64,000 bases of DNA from Linum tenue (GCA_946122785.1 CAMGYJ010000002.1:24402492-24466491); one strand, 5' to 3'. Counted from the stretch's first letter, positions 33,794-45,193 are shown. Notes: generated from the sequence alone by a model not told the origin. Numbers and translations: made by a program.

Positions 33794-36293
33794 ATGGAAG
33801 GTGTTGAATTGAGCAACTCTCCCAACTCTCAATCCACACCCCCACTCATCAACCCTGAACCCTGGCAGCAGCAACCATTGATTGCTGGTGATGCACCAGC
33901 AGCCAATGCAGTCAAAATCGCGTTTTTAAAACTTAAAAACTTACAATTTTACCCTTTTCAGTCACCAAAACGCTTTCGTTTCCATATAAAAACTTAGGTG
34001 TATAAAATCGGACTAAATTGTGCTTTAAAGCTTAAAACCTTACGCTTTTACGCTTCTAGTTCACCAAAATGCTTTACGTTTTTACGCTTTTAGTTCATTA
34101 AATGAGTATTATTTTCATGAAATTAATTATAAAAAGTATATTTTAAAAATAAATCACCAACAATATGATACATTTGAGATTAAAAGATACATATCGTGTA
34201 CTTGGATGCATTCTCAACTTTAATAGAGTAATCTAATTCACCAGCTAGGCTCTTCCCGAATGCATTAACATAGAGAAAGAATTGGCTTATTGTTAAAATT
34301 TATGTTTACAAACTTATTATTAAGATGCTACAAGTTGCTCTACTTGAGGCATGAATTGCATGTATTTATTAACTTACGCTTTGATTCTACGCTTTATGAT
34401 TTTACCCTTTTTCCGCTTCTAGGTAGAATCGCGCTTTTGACTGCATTGCCAGCAGCTGCTATGAATGATGGTAATGTAGTGACTGCTGCTGGTGATGCAC
34501 CAGTCGATGATGGTGAGCCTTCTCCGCTTCCATTTGGGGCCAAACGTCCATTAAAAAACGATGTTTGGCCTCACTTTACTAGGTTTGTTGATAAGTCTGG
34601 TGTGATGAAAGCTAAGTGCAAATATTGCCATAAGATTCTTGGTGGTGATACTAGCAATGGTACCTCTCATTTGAGGAATCATAAAAAAGTATGTGTTCAA
34701 AAACAGATTCATGATGGCCATCAGAAAAATATTGCCACTAATTTCCTTCCAAATGGTGTTCTTGGGAGGAAAGAAATATGTACTGGTCAGTTTAATGCAG
34801 AGGTTTCTAGGAAGGAACTTGTTACTATGATTTTGATGCATGAGTATCCACTCAGTATGGTGGATCACTTGTAAGAGTGACATTCGTGCTATGTATGGGA
34901 TTGAGAGGAAAAAGATGCAAAAGTTGATTGATGGTAACAAAGGTCGAATTGCTGTCACCACTGACATGTGGACAGCAGGTAATCAAAAGAGAAAGATGGT
35001 TCTTTCTGACTTCATAATGAATGGTTCATTGCTACAAATGAGATGCTCTACTAATATTCTCAACATAATTGTGAAAGATGGGCTTGAAATTATCAAAGAT
35101 GGGATTGAAAAGATTGGGGAAAGTGTGGTATATTGGACTGCAACTCCAAGGAGAGTTGAGTTCTTTGATGAGACTTCTAAGCAAAAAGATGTTGGTATTT
35201 CTACCAAACTTGCACTAGACTGCCCTACTAGGTGGAATTCCACACTCACTATGCTTGAATCAGCAATTCCTTACAAGGATGTGTTCACTCGTTTGAGTCA
35301 GAGAGAACCTAATTATACTTCTGTGCCTAGCAGTGATGATTGGAAGTTTGCCACTGTGATCTCTAAAAAACTGGAAGTTTTCCAAAAACTTTCGGATATG
35401 TTTTCTGGAAGTAATTATCCTACTGCTAATTTGTTCTTTCCTAAGATCTGTGACTTGAAATTCGAACTGAATGAGTGGAGATATGGTCCTGATGAGATCA
35501 TTGGTGCAATGGCTGAAAAAATGTGGATCAAGTTCAGCAAATACTGGACTGATATTCATGTGTTACTTACTGTGACTGTTGTTCTTGATCCTGCATACAA
35601 GCTTGAGTTGATTGGGTACTATTATGAAAAGTTTCAAAGCCTTGATCCTACTATTGACCCTGCCACTATTAAGACCACTGTTTATAATGTGGTACGTGAG
35701 TATCAGTTGAAACAAAGGGCTAGGGATGATCTTTCTGCCTCCTCTGGTTCTCGAAATGGTCTTGCTGTACCTACCTCTAGTGACCTTGGCTTTGAGCTTT
35801 ATCTAAGCCGATGGAAAAGGTCTAAAACAACTTCATTGTGCTCTGAATTGGACCATTATCCGAGTGAGGGTGTCAGTCCTCGAGCTCCTAATGTTGGTGT
35901 TTTGGATTGGTGGAGGGTGAATGCTGGAAAATACCCTCTGTTGCAAGAGGTAGCAAGAGATTTGCTTGCTGTACCAGTGACCTCTGTGGCCTCAGAATCC
36001 GCCTTCAACTCCGGTGGTAGGCTGTTATATCCTCACCGAAGTAGGCTGCACTTTGAAACTGTTGAGGCAATCATGTGCACCCGTACCTGGATTAAGGATG
36101 ATATTAGCAAAGGTAAGGGGTTTATTTAATTGTTTCCAGCTCTATTTGTGGTTTAATGTGAAATTAACAGTCTCAATTCCCCTTTCTTTTGTCTGCAGAT
36201 GCTGGAAAGGAGGGGATTAACGGATTGGATAGTTGTTTTTCTGCATTGACAATGGAGGATCCCAGTTGTGAAGACTTTAAGAAAGGAGGTTAA
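33794..36293 (+). pseudogene. hAT transposase, split by a MITE and internally deleted
   Basis: The N-terminus starts MEGVELSNSPNSQSTPPLIN (33,794). After the MITE (33,904-34,448) the frame resumes with AAAMNDGNVVTAAGDAPVDD. A zf-BED domain follows: DVWPHFTRFVDKSGVMKAKC, KYCHK and HLRNHKKVC (about 34,555-34,692). HEYPLSMVDHL (34,842) is followed by a stop. A shifted frame continues with SDIRAMYGIERKKMQKLIDG and ITTDMW-like AVTTDMWTAGNQ (34,955). The segment that normally carries the second catalytic Asp is missing: the sequence jumps from NQKR to LLQMRCSTNILNIIVKDGLE. The hAT dimerisation C-terminus is intact: LDWWRVNAGKYPLLQEVARD, then VTSVASESAFNSGGR (about 35,905-36,025). A small last intron (36,113-36,198, GTAAGG...CTGCAG) would join SKD to AGKEGINGLD and a stop at 36,291. 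Confidence 0.85.
33904..34448 (+). mobile_element. MITE family M1, copy 1, 545 bp, TSD CCAGCAGC
   Basis: The ends are CAATGCAGTCAAAATCGCG and, reverse complemented, CAATGCAGTCAAAAGCGCG: inverted repeats with one mismatch. Both sides carry CCAGCAGC (33,896-33,903 and 34,449-34,456), a perfect 8-bp duplication typical of hAT-mobilised MITEs. Internally it repeats ACGCTTTTACGCTT and TTACGCTTTTA motifs and has no coding capacity. Removing it with one copy of the duplication makes the transposase frame continuous across the site. Confidence 0.93.
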
Positions 36294-37055
36294 TGAATAC
36301 TGAACAATTAGTAAGTAATCTCAATTTCAAAGATGGTGAATACTGAACAAATTTGTATGTGGTCACAGATTTTCAAGATCGTGCACTCCTGGACTTTGAT
36401 GCTTGAAGATCAAGCATGTGACTGCTGCTGCTGAGTGTTTGTTATTGTTGCTGAGTGCTTGTTGTTGTTGTTGCTGGAGAGACTTGCTGCTGTTGCCTGC
36501 TTGAGAGTTGAGACTGGAGAGTTGTTGTTGCTGCCTGCTACTACTGGAGAGTTGCTGCTGCCTACTGCTAGAGAGTTGCTTTTGTTTAATGTTGAGCTTG
36601 ATGGCTCATTTTATTTAAGTTTGCCTTGCTGCACTTTGGTGGATTTGTGATTTTCTAGTTGCTACTCTGTTTTATTGCTTGGATAGTTGGATTGAAGTTT
36701 ATGAACTTGTGACTATGAATTGGATGCCTTGATCATTTTGGATTTGTTTAGACAGTTCGGATTTTGGAAATTAGAGTTGGAGTGCCATTTGATTTTTCTC
36801 TAAGAATTTCCATGTTGCATTCTTTGAATTCTGTTTGTTTTTTTTTGTTGGTTTTTTTCCAGGCTGACAATGGTAGCGGGTATACCCGATAAACCCGATT
36901 GGTGCCCGCTACCCGATGGATTCGGGGTTGGGCCTAAAAATGAGCCCGGCAAGGCTAGTGGGGCGGATTCGGAGAAAGCCCGATAGGCTTTCGGGCGGGT
37001 GGCGGATAGCCCTTCCCCGGCCCCGATCCGACCCGTTGCCAAGCCTATCAATCTC

Positions 37056-37910
37056 TACTTTTTGTTGGGATTTTTCACAATCACTCAAAATAATTGACTT
37101 TTGTGACTTTACAACAAACCACAATCTAAACCTCCAAACAAGATATTTTGCTAATACATCAATTTCAATACATCAAATGATAATACACTAATTGACTCAA
37201 CCCATCAATTTGAACAATCACAACTTCCAAACGACCCCAGCCGCTTGAGATTGTTAGGGTTTCAAGAAGACAACACAATTAGAAGGAGATTGTTAGGGTT
37301 CCATGGATCTCTCTAAGTGTAACATAGTTCTGGTCACCAGGACAAGTTAAGCGCTTGTCATATATTCACATATCATAGTTTTCCTCCAAGATTCGTTTCC
37401 CGTGCAAGCTGAATACTAGAAATATAACAAGAAACGACCGAATGAAAGCTGCACTAATATTATATAGAGTGATGGAGAGAATGCCATTTCCCAATTTCAC
37501 AAAAAGAAAAACAAATAATGCATTTAGGGGTCGTTTGTATGAGTCATTTGCTCAAATATAGACATTTGAGAAATGTAAGTTATGGAGATAATGCCATCTC
37601 CCAATTTCGCAAAAAGAAAAACAAGCTATGCATTATATAAATGGAAAAGAATAGGAAATGATAAAGGTTCGGAAATTAACTTGAAATTCTCAGCCATGAT
37701 GATCAATTGATCACCATTTCTTCAGCCTTTTTACTCCTGACCATGCCATCTCTGTTTTTATGTCCTGCAACGACGTCGTAGTACCTCTGCAGCGAAGTTC
37801 CATTGCCAGCTGGTGATTTCCGCATCGCCGCCTGTATCGAGGACTTCTTCGGACAACTGGTCGTGGGTTGCGATTTCCTGCAACAGTGCGTCAGGTTGTA
37901 GCGATATGAC
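37056..37910. repeat. Spacer with a 53-bp direct repeat around a MITE end
   Basis: Bases 37,472-37,524 (ATGGAGAGAATGCCATTTCC and following) recur at 37,582-37,634 with five or so mismatches. Between them lies 37,527-37,575, GGGGTCGTTTGTATGAGTC then ATTTGCTCAAATATAGACAT, the end of the MITE family that also sits at 40,096-40,852. The rest of the stretch shows nothing recognisable. Confidence 0.6.
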
Positions 37911-38190
37911 TGTTGAGTGATAGGCATATTTGGGATGTGGTTGGATTGTATTTAGCAATATTCATTTGTATTTGTGTGCATGGGCCTAGGGCCCTTTACG
38001 TATAGGTTGCATGGGGTTAATGGTTGTGCCCTAGAAGAGCCGAACCCTATCTATGGTAGAATAAGGTTCTCGTGTATATATAGGGCTGAATGTATTGTGT
38101 GCCGATCATTGAAAACCAGTGAATAAGATTGGAGAGCACAAACTCTCCCGTGGAATAGTCCTGAATATCGGGGATACCACGTATATCGCA
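37911..38190 (+). mobile_element. Possible 5' LTR of the Copia remnant
   Basis: Starts TGTTGAGTGATAGG and ends ATATCGCA, TG...CA, about 280 bp. A TATA-like GTATATATAGGG is at about 38,074. It lies directly upstream of the gag-like reading frame. A tRNA-Met primer-binding site (TGGTATCAGA) is not visible after it and no second LTR was found, so the limits are tentative. Confidence 0.4.
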
Positions 38191-40095
38191 TGTATGTTTC
38201 ATTTGTGATCACATCTATGTTTGTCTTAATGCCAGGAACTTTGCTCTGTGGGAGTTTCAGTTGCGTATCTTTTCCCGAGGTCGTGTTATCTTCCCCATTC
38301 TTGACGGGACCATCGTTCGCCCGACGGTTGCTCCCTTTCTTGTTGTGGATCGTGATCGCTGGGATCAGGATTCAGGATAATGCCCGACTCATGTCCTAGA
38401 TCGTCAACTTAGTTGATCCTTCCATCGTCCTTGGCCTGCGTTTGCTCCCTTATGCTCACGCCATGTGGGCACATCTGACGTCGACGTACTCCAACACCAA
38501 CACTACTTGGCAGTTTGAGCTCGAAGTCAATCTTGATCGCCTCCACCAAGGTGATTGCGATGTTACTACATATTTTAATGTTGCGTAGCTATTGTGGACT
38601 GAGCAGGATCTCTTGACGACCTTGCTTCTTTCTAAGTAAGCCTCTGAAGAGGTTCGTCAAGGACGCACTCAATCCCGCATGCTGCAATTCCTTAGCCGCC
38701 TCCATCCGGAATTCTAGATCGTCAACTCCACACTGGTGAACAAGGGTGATCTGAAGATGGATGACCTGCTTGGTAGTTTGATTCGCGAAGGAACAAGGTT
38801 GCACACACAATCTCAGCTGGAAATTTGTCGCGTCGAAGCCGATCCAGCCTTTGCTGTTAGTTGGCCTCATTTTCAGAGCCAGCAGTCTCAAGGCCAGCGT
38901 CGCACCCCTGTTTTCGAAGTTAAATGCCATCATAGTCATGAGCTTGGCCATTATCAGTGGCATTGCAAGATGCAGAACCTCTAGAATATTGCAAAACTGT
39001 TGGTCATATAATCCTCGACTACAAGTATCTTCAAAACAAGCCTGCTCGTCCTCCTACTCCTCGCCCTGATCACACGGCTCATGCTGCCCAGCCCCTCGAT
39101 GTTTCTGCCTCTGTGGTCTCCGTCGATGCTTTCGAATGCATAGTCAACTCAGCCTTGCATTGTTCTCTCCGGACGGCCATTAGCTCTGCTTTCTCGACTC
39201 TTCTGTCGTCAGGGACTCTCTCTCGCACATTGTTACTGGGTTCTGCCTTTTATAATCACATGACGCGCGATGTCCGGAAATTGCATGATGTTCGTTCGGA
39301 TGATAATATGGTTTTGTAAGTCTCCAATGGTCATCATTTGCCTGTTACTGGTGTTGGAACCGTTCATGACTCTCGTATTAACCTGCCCCATACACTTCAT
39401 GTTCCTGATCTTGTTCTGAACCTTGTTTTCGTGGGTCAGCTTACTGACAAAAATAATGTTGTAGTTTTCGCACCTTCTGGCTGCTTTGTATCAGACATGA
39501 AGACGGGAAGGCTGGTGAGAAGGGGGAGTAAGTGTGGCCGTGTCTTTCACCTAGAGGAGCTCTCGGGTCAATCTTCCGTTCCAATCGTGTCTCATCCATC
39601 CGTCCCATCTTCTTTTCTTGTCTTGTCTACGTCTAATTCGGACAATGGTTTTTGTTTATGACACTCTCGTATGGGTCATTCCAATTCAGATTGTCTTTGT
39701 ACTATGTTTCAGAAAGACTTATTTGGTGTTCGTAATAAGATTGATAGCTCCTTTCTTGCACTTGTTGTGTTGAGGCTAAATAAGCTCGTCAGTCCTTTTC
39801 TTCGAGCTCCACTGAATATTCTAATTCTTTTCACCCTTTTCACACTGATTTGTGGGGGGGGGGGGGGGGGGCTCTCTCGTCTTGTCTTGTCATGATTTCA
39901 AGTATCTCATTTTATTTGTCGATCATGTTACTCATTATGTCTAAGTGTACTTCCTTCGCCTTAAGTATAATCTAAAACAGGTAGCAATTATCATTAAAAA
40001 AAAAAACAGGTAGCAATTGAGTGGCTCACCATGGTGGATACTCAATTTCAAAAACGTATCAAGATCATTCGTTTAGATGAGGGTGGAGAATTTGA

Positions 40096-40852
40096 GGGGT
40101 CGTTTGCTAGAGTCATTTGGTCCCAAATGACTTAGTTGGGTCATTTGGTACCAAATGACTCGTTTGCTGACAAAAAACTGCATGAGTCATTTTGCTCATA
40201 CGAAAGTCCCAAATGACTTTATTGAGTCATTTCCAAATGCCTCAAAACTATGAGTCATTTCCAAATGACTCATTATTTTAGCAAAACATTCCAATTATGT
40301 CCTTGTCACTTGTCCATAAACTCACTTTTACCCTTGCCTTTCTATTACTTATTTCCCCTACGATTCTTTCGTCTATTACCGAATTTTTTTCTTTCCACCA
40401 ATTTTTACAACCGGTGATTGGGGGGGGGGGGGGGGGGGGGGGGGTCATCCATCTTATCGTCTACATCATTTTCTCATGACTCTACCTCTTTGTGTCATCG
40501 AATTTTCCATCTTCAAGAATAAGTCATGATTAGCCCGAATGCGAGACTCCTCGTGTCGTTAGTTTTTATAAAGAAATTTAACATAAAAATATTTAATATT
40601 AGAAAGTATTATACATGACTCATAATCAAATATTTTGTTGGTTGCAAAACGATTTTGGTACGTGGTTAGTTTTATAAAGATATGAAACAAGATAATGAAA
40701 TATTAAATGCTAGGACAAAATGGTAACATTATACAAATGACCCATTTATGAATGACTCATCTAAAAACGTTAAACAAACAATGAATTTGCAAATGTCTAC
40801 ATTCGCAAATGTCTGCATTTCTCAAATGTCTATATTTGAGCAAATGACTCAT
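40096..40852. mobile_element. MITE inserted in the Copia integrase
   Basis: Starts GGGGTCGTTTGCTAGAGTCA and ends in CTCAAATGTCTATATTTGAG then CAAATGACTCAT. Multiple AAATGACT/AGTCATTT motifs near both ends form imperfect inverted repeats. The integrase reading frame is interrupted at GGEFEG and resumes near 40,885. The right-most bases expected from the 37,527 fragment (ACAAACGACCCC) are missing, so that end is truncated and the target duplication is lost. A 25-G run lies inside (40,420-40,444). Confidence 0.6.
40420..40444. repeat. 25-base poly(G) run
   Basis: An uninterrupted G tract inside the MITE. It is one of six G or C homopolymers of 11 or more bases in this window (also 11,669, 33,087, 39,854, 48,486 and 52,974). 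Confidence 0.95.
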
Positions 40853-40955
40853 TTTGTCTATAGTGTGATCGTGACATTTTATTTCAGAAGGCTTGTCCTT
40901 GTATCTTGAAGCAAAATGGCGTTGTTGAACGGAAGAATCGCCATGTCGAGGTTGA

Positions 40956-41720
40956 CCGATTCAGGGATGGCTAGATGGACGAGATTAGATGAGAAGCATC
41001 AAACCGAAATAAATCAGAAGGAACCTCAAGCTGGCCAGGGCAGCGCGCCAGCTAGGCACATATTGAACTAAAGAAACAATTAAAAGGAACGAGAACAGAA
41101 GACCACATCGATTGTTTTAATAAATTGTATTTCCCAATCCACCGATGATTTTAGGTTATTCCGTTTAGGACAAAGAGAAGAAGACGGGGATGTTATGTTT
41201 GTTAAAAGCTTCAAAACACCCTGTTTATGTGTTCATCCATTTCCATAATAATTCAAAAATCGTATCGGAGGTTGTATAAGAAAAGTCAACGATAGGGTAT
41301 TTTATGTCAAAACCGTGATTTCATTATAGTTCAACTATTTCTTACCACTAAATATCGCTTACCGATTTTTCTTCCAGTAAGAGTATATTTTGGTTGAATC
41401 CCCGGTACAGTAACATTTTTTAATCATTGGTTTTCCATTACTTGTAGTTGAGAGATGACGAAGATTATTGTGATTACAAAAGCTATATGCTAGATTTATC
41501 AATAAAATCAAGAAGTGCATTTTTCATTTTTCGGTCCTAGGACTAAACTGATTGAAAGTGGCGGTGAAATAAAATGAGAAATCATCTATAGAAAGTGTGT
41601 TTGAATAACTTTGGAAGGTCTTTTTATTGTGATTGATGGTTATGTCATTCAATATATTTTAATAAGCTGAATAAAATATTTATACAACTTTGTATATTAA
41701 AAGAATATAATTTAGTGTGA
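40956..41720. other. Intergenic stretch, nothing recognised
   Basis: Mixed to AT-rich; no coding motifs or element ends recognised. Confidence 0.4.
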
Positions 41721-41722
41721 TA

Positions 41723-44231
41723 TCTATCTACTCTACTAAATATATAAAGCAGATTTGTGGAAATGTCTATTTGCAGAGAACGAAACGTCCCTGCATCGCG
41801 AGGGTCGCCGTCAACCTCGGAATCAAATCGATTGATTTTCTGCATTCAATCCGATTTCGGGCGTCAACTCGATGGGTTCTATCTCTCTCTCTTTGTGTTT
41901 TATAAAATTGTTTTCTTATTAGGTTTAATTAGGTTTCCTTTTTTTCCTCCGATTACAATTGATCAGTTTTATGGAGGTTTTTTTAGCTTTGCAAGAATCA
42001 GACTGTCCTTAGTTGTTTATGGTTTTCCTTTCTTCAGTTCTTCTTCATCTTGTTGCCTTTCGCGTTTATTTTAGAGGTTTTTGGTCATGGATTCCCCTGC
42101 TGACTCTCTGTATTTTATTTGGCTTCTTTTTGGTTTGTTTTGTTTTTGTTGTTTTTATGCATGCAGGTTCTGGAATTGGAGTTCCATCAATCCTCATCCC
42201 TGAATTCCGTCGCTGGTGTTGCTGCAGTCGTCATCGCCCATGGGAGGATAGACTAGCTAAGACGGTGCAAAGGCGGCAGTGGAGTTTAATTATTTGGACT
42301 AGGCTAGTGGGCCGAGTCATCGTCGTTGTGCGATTCTGCCTCCCTAGGCTAGTGTGGGTCCGAGTCAATTCTTTGGGCTTTGTATTGACGAGTGGTATCT
42401 TGCTCCTGGAGGCTCCCTTATTGACATGGATCTCTTTCTCTAACATCTTTTGATCTTGTTTTGTTTATTTTGGGTTTTCCTTTGTGTTGAATTTCGTGAC
42501 TGTAGGACTTGTCAATTGGAGCTCCACCACTCCCTGTCTCTCTCCATCTCGACTTTCATGGTCAGTGAGGAGTCATCCGCGTTGGAGCTGTTGCCACCTC
42601 CACCACCTTCTTCCTCTCCCAGCTTCTTCCTCCCTCTTCAGTTTAGACTGGTCGGCCATGGTAGCTCCACTAATAATACTTGTCGGAGCCGTCGGCGCTT
42701 CCATCAACCTCCACCTCAGTGAGTTCCAAGCCGCTTGAATTTCCTTGCACTTTTTGAGTGCCACGAGTCAGTCGATCTTATCTCTCCGAAGCTACGCCGC
42801 TTACCGATCTCAGCCACGTTTAGGTCTACTTTTATTTGGTCCTATCCTCAGCCGCATAAGGTAAGCGGTAAGTTGGCAGGTAAGTAAGTAATTTTCTTTC
42901 TTAAGTTGGTTTCTATCTTTCTGGTTCCTTCTTTTGTGTTTATTCTTTTGCATAATACACTCAACATCCAATATGCGTTGATTTGGTGCACCAATGGTCG
43001 ATGCGTGTCACCACTCATCCTTATCCGATGAAGACCATTTGTTTGTTCATCATTTTGTTGGAGTTTGCTGCTTTGCTTTCAGCTCTCATGGGTCTTGATT
43101 AGTGACTTTCTCCCTGCAAAGGTAGAAACTAAGTCACGATTTGGCCTATGCTGGAAAGTTATTAAAGAGCCGCCCATTCGTGGCAGAAAAGGCTCTCTCT
43201 TCGATGTTTGACTTATAGTAGGGCATCGTCCTTATCTCGTTTTTGCTTTGTATGATTCGCCTGAAAAGACTTTTATATTGTATCTGTTTGTTCCCATTGG
43301 TAATATCTATCACAATATATATAAAAAGCATATTCATGGATTTAATTTCTCCCATTTTGAATTTGTTGTCCCCAGATTGATTTGCAAAAGGGTGTTGTTG
43401 TAATTTCACCTGTGTCTGTTTAATGCAGATGCTGCGTTTCATCTGTTGTGCTTAATTCCCCCTTTCCCGACACAGGGCCTGGACGGCTAGACCAGGTTTT
43501 CTACCTCCTTCTATAAGCTCTAGATATCGACCCCCACCACTCCATCTTGGAAGGCATTGTCGTCAACAACAGGAAGCTTTGCAACCAACAGTGGGTTGCA
43601 ACCGGCGACATCTACCCAATAAGGTATACTTAGTGTAGTGTATCAGTCTTCCACGCGTTCAACACTTGCCCGACCTTGCGCCGGTCTAAACTCTCCCCAA
43701 TTGGAACTGGTTTATTGGTGTGGATTCTGAGGGGAATTGATTTTCATTTTGATTTCGTTTTCTCTTTGTTGGGGTAGGTGGCGGACTCCGTTGACGAGGT
43801 TCCACCAGAGATGGAAATCTGGCGGCGAAGGAGGCGTCATCACACGGAGATTGGAGGGATCTTTTTTTTTAATTCGATTTGTTTGAGTTTATGATTCTAT
43901 CTTTTCCATTTTTCTTTTCTGAAATTTCCTTTCTGGGGTTATCTGGAGGGAAGAAAGAGTATTCGCCTAGCTTTCGGGTCTTACAGGCGGCGGAATAGAT
44001 CCGAACCGTGGAGAGGGTTGGGTAAGTTTTTAGTTTTCTTTTTTATTCAATTTCTATTAGCTTTTTCGTTTTGATTTTGTTTTTTTGGTGTTGCAGTTCC
44101 AGACGAGGCGGGAAGAAAGAAAGGGAGCCGTCTGTGACGCCAAGTCTCGCCGGTGACAGAAGATCGTCGAGTTTTTTTATTTTTTAAATTTGCTTTTGAG
44201 TTTATTGGTTTGTTTATTTGACTTTTTTATA
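41723..44231 (+). other. Helitron-like 5' terminus followed by exon-like fragments
   Basis: TCTATCTACTCTACTAAATA followed by TATAAAGC at 41,723 resembles a plant Helitron 5' end. The next 2.5 kb alternates GC-rich, exon-like blocks with T-rich, intron-like ones. One block around 43,508-43,622 reads DPHHSILEGIVVNNRKLCNQ, then QWVATGDIYPIR, ending at a GT. Others sit at about 43,783-43,860, 43,988-44,020 (donor GTAAGT) and 44,098-44,165 (acceptor TTGCAG). I do not recognise the proteins. No Helitron 3' hairpin with CTRR was found before the Tat insertion, so this may be a captured-gene Helitron or simply a decayed host gene with introns. Confidence 0.35.
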
Positions 44232-44236
44232 TGATC

Positions 44237-45193
44237 CGTTTCAGGTGGAATTTCACGAGATCAATGCACCCTGACTTCAAGAAAATGGAAAAATGACGTC
44301 ACTCGGTTCACACCTCTTCAAACACTGTTCGAACGAGGGTGTTCGATGCATACATCGAAGGATCTACTTACTGTTACCTCTACTCCTATGGAGATTCCTT
44401 GATAGCTCCGCAACTACTGACTACAACTAATAGAGAAGCCTCGTTGGAGGGTCACTGATGCTACTGCTACGGTTACTGTTCTAGAGAGAAAAAGACAAAT
44501 TTTGAAGAGATTGTTTGTGATTTGATTTGTCTGTCATCCTCCAGAAGCTCCTTGCAAGTTTTGTTGTGCCTCACCCTCTATCCGCCTTCTCTCTCTTCTC
44601 CACGTAGCATCCAGTAACTCCTCTCCTAGCGTCTTTTGCAAGTCAGCTGCTGCTTCTGGTAACCACCTTAGACACGTCATCATGTCACTGGAAAATCAAC
44701 CCTATGTACCATGGATGAACAATTAGATGGTCACCACACACCAAATAACTTGGATGGTATCCATGTTGTTGGATGGCACCATCCACTTTAAGTTTGGATG
44801 GTGTCCATTATATTTGGGATGGTATCCATGTATTTGGACACTACCATCCATTATTAGATTTGGATGGTGTCCATGTATTTGGACAATACCATCCTTTATT
44901 GGATTTGGATGGTATCCATGTATTTGGACACTACCATCCATTATTAGATTTGGATGGTGTCTATGTATTTGGACACTACCATCAATTCTTGGATTTGGAT
45001 GGTATCCATGTATTTGGACACTACCATCCAATATTGGATTTGGATGGTATCCATTATGTTGGACACTACCATCCTTTAATCCTACGGCCCGACTTGATGA
45101 ATTGGACCATCCATGTACACATTGAACAGCTACTTAAATCGGCCAAGTTATTCATACATGCAATAATTAATGAAAATTATTTTGGTGTAAACA
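44237..45193 (-). repeat. 3' LTR of the Tat element (957 bp)
   Basis: On the plus strand it starts CGTTTCAGGTGGAATTTC (the first base has changed from T compared with the other LTR) and ends GGTGTAAACA. It contains six units of a 45-bp minisatellite (about 44,806-45,075). The polypurine tract (minus-strand GTTGTGGGGGGCATTT) abuts it at 45,194-45,209. Confidence 0.9.
44806..45075. repeat. 45-bp minisatellite in the 3' LTR, six units
   Basis: The unit is built on GGATGGTGTCCATGTATTTG then GACACTACCATCCATTATT. Each unit is itself an imperfect inverted repeat (GGATGGTGTCCA against TGGACACTACCATCC) able to form a hairpin. The period is a multiple of three, so all frames stay open and give spurious 15-residue repeat peptides on both strands. 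Confidence 0.92.

Larger units (their letters stand above)
32892..37047 (+). mobile_element. hAT transposon, 4156 bp, TSD TCAATCTC
   Basis: The left end is TAGGCTTGGCAACTGAGCC and the right end, reverse complemented, is TAGGCTTGGCAACGGGTCGG, giving 13-bp perfect terminal inverted repeats. Both flanks are TCAATCTC (32,884-32,891 and 37,048-37,055), a perfect 8-bp target duplication. Subterminal regions carry repeated CCCGC/GCGGG-type motifs, probably transposase binding sites. A transposase gene runs on the plus strand inside. A MITE insert and internal deletions in the transposase mean this copy is not autonomous. Confidence 0.92.
38236..40955 (+). mobile_element. Ty1/Copia retrotransposon remnant (gag, protease, integrase)
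   Basis: The gag start FALWEFQLRIFSRGRVIFPI (38,240) and AHAMWAHLTSTYSNTNTTWQF (38,460) match the UBN2-type gag of plant Copia elements. A degenerate zinc knuckle, CHHSHELGHYQWHC, is at 38,929. The GAG-pre-integrase region reads LPHTLHVPDLVLNLVFVGQL (39,380) and HSRMGHSNSD (39,662). Integrase pieces are FILFVDHVTHYV (39,908), KIIRLDEGGEFEG (40,060) and, after the MITE, LKQNGVVERKNRHVE (40,908). Reverse transcriptase and RNase H are absent after 40,955. Many stops and frameshifts, including an 18-G run at 39,854-39,871 within the integrase. Confidence 0.8.

Noticed and set aside
42013..42453. 146-codon open frame with a hydrophobic start
   Set aside because: T-rich, intron-like DNA makes Phe/Leu/Val-rich frames by chance; no family match recognised.
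44806..45075. Regular repeats that might suggest a CRISPR array
   Set aside because: Units are directly tandem without unique spacers, lie in a retrotransposon LTR, and the DNA is from a plant nucleus.
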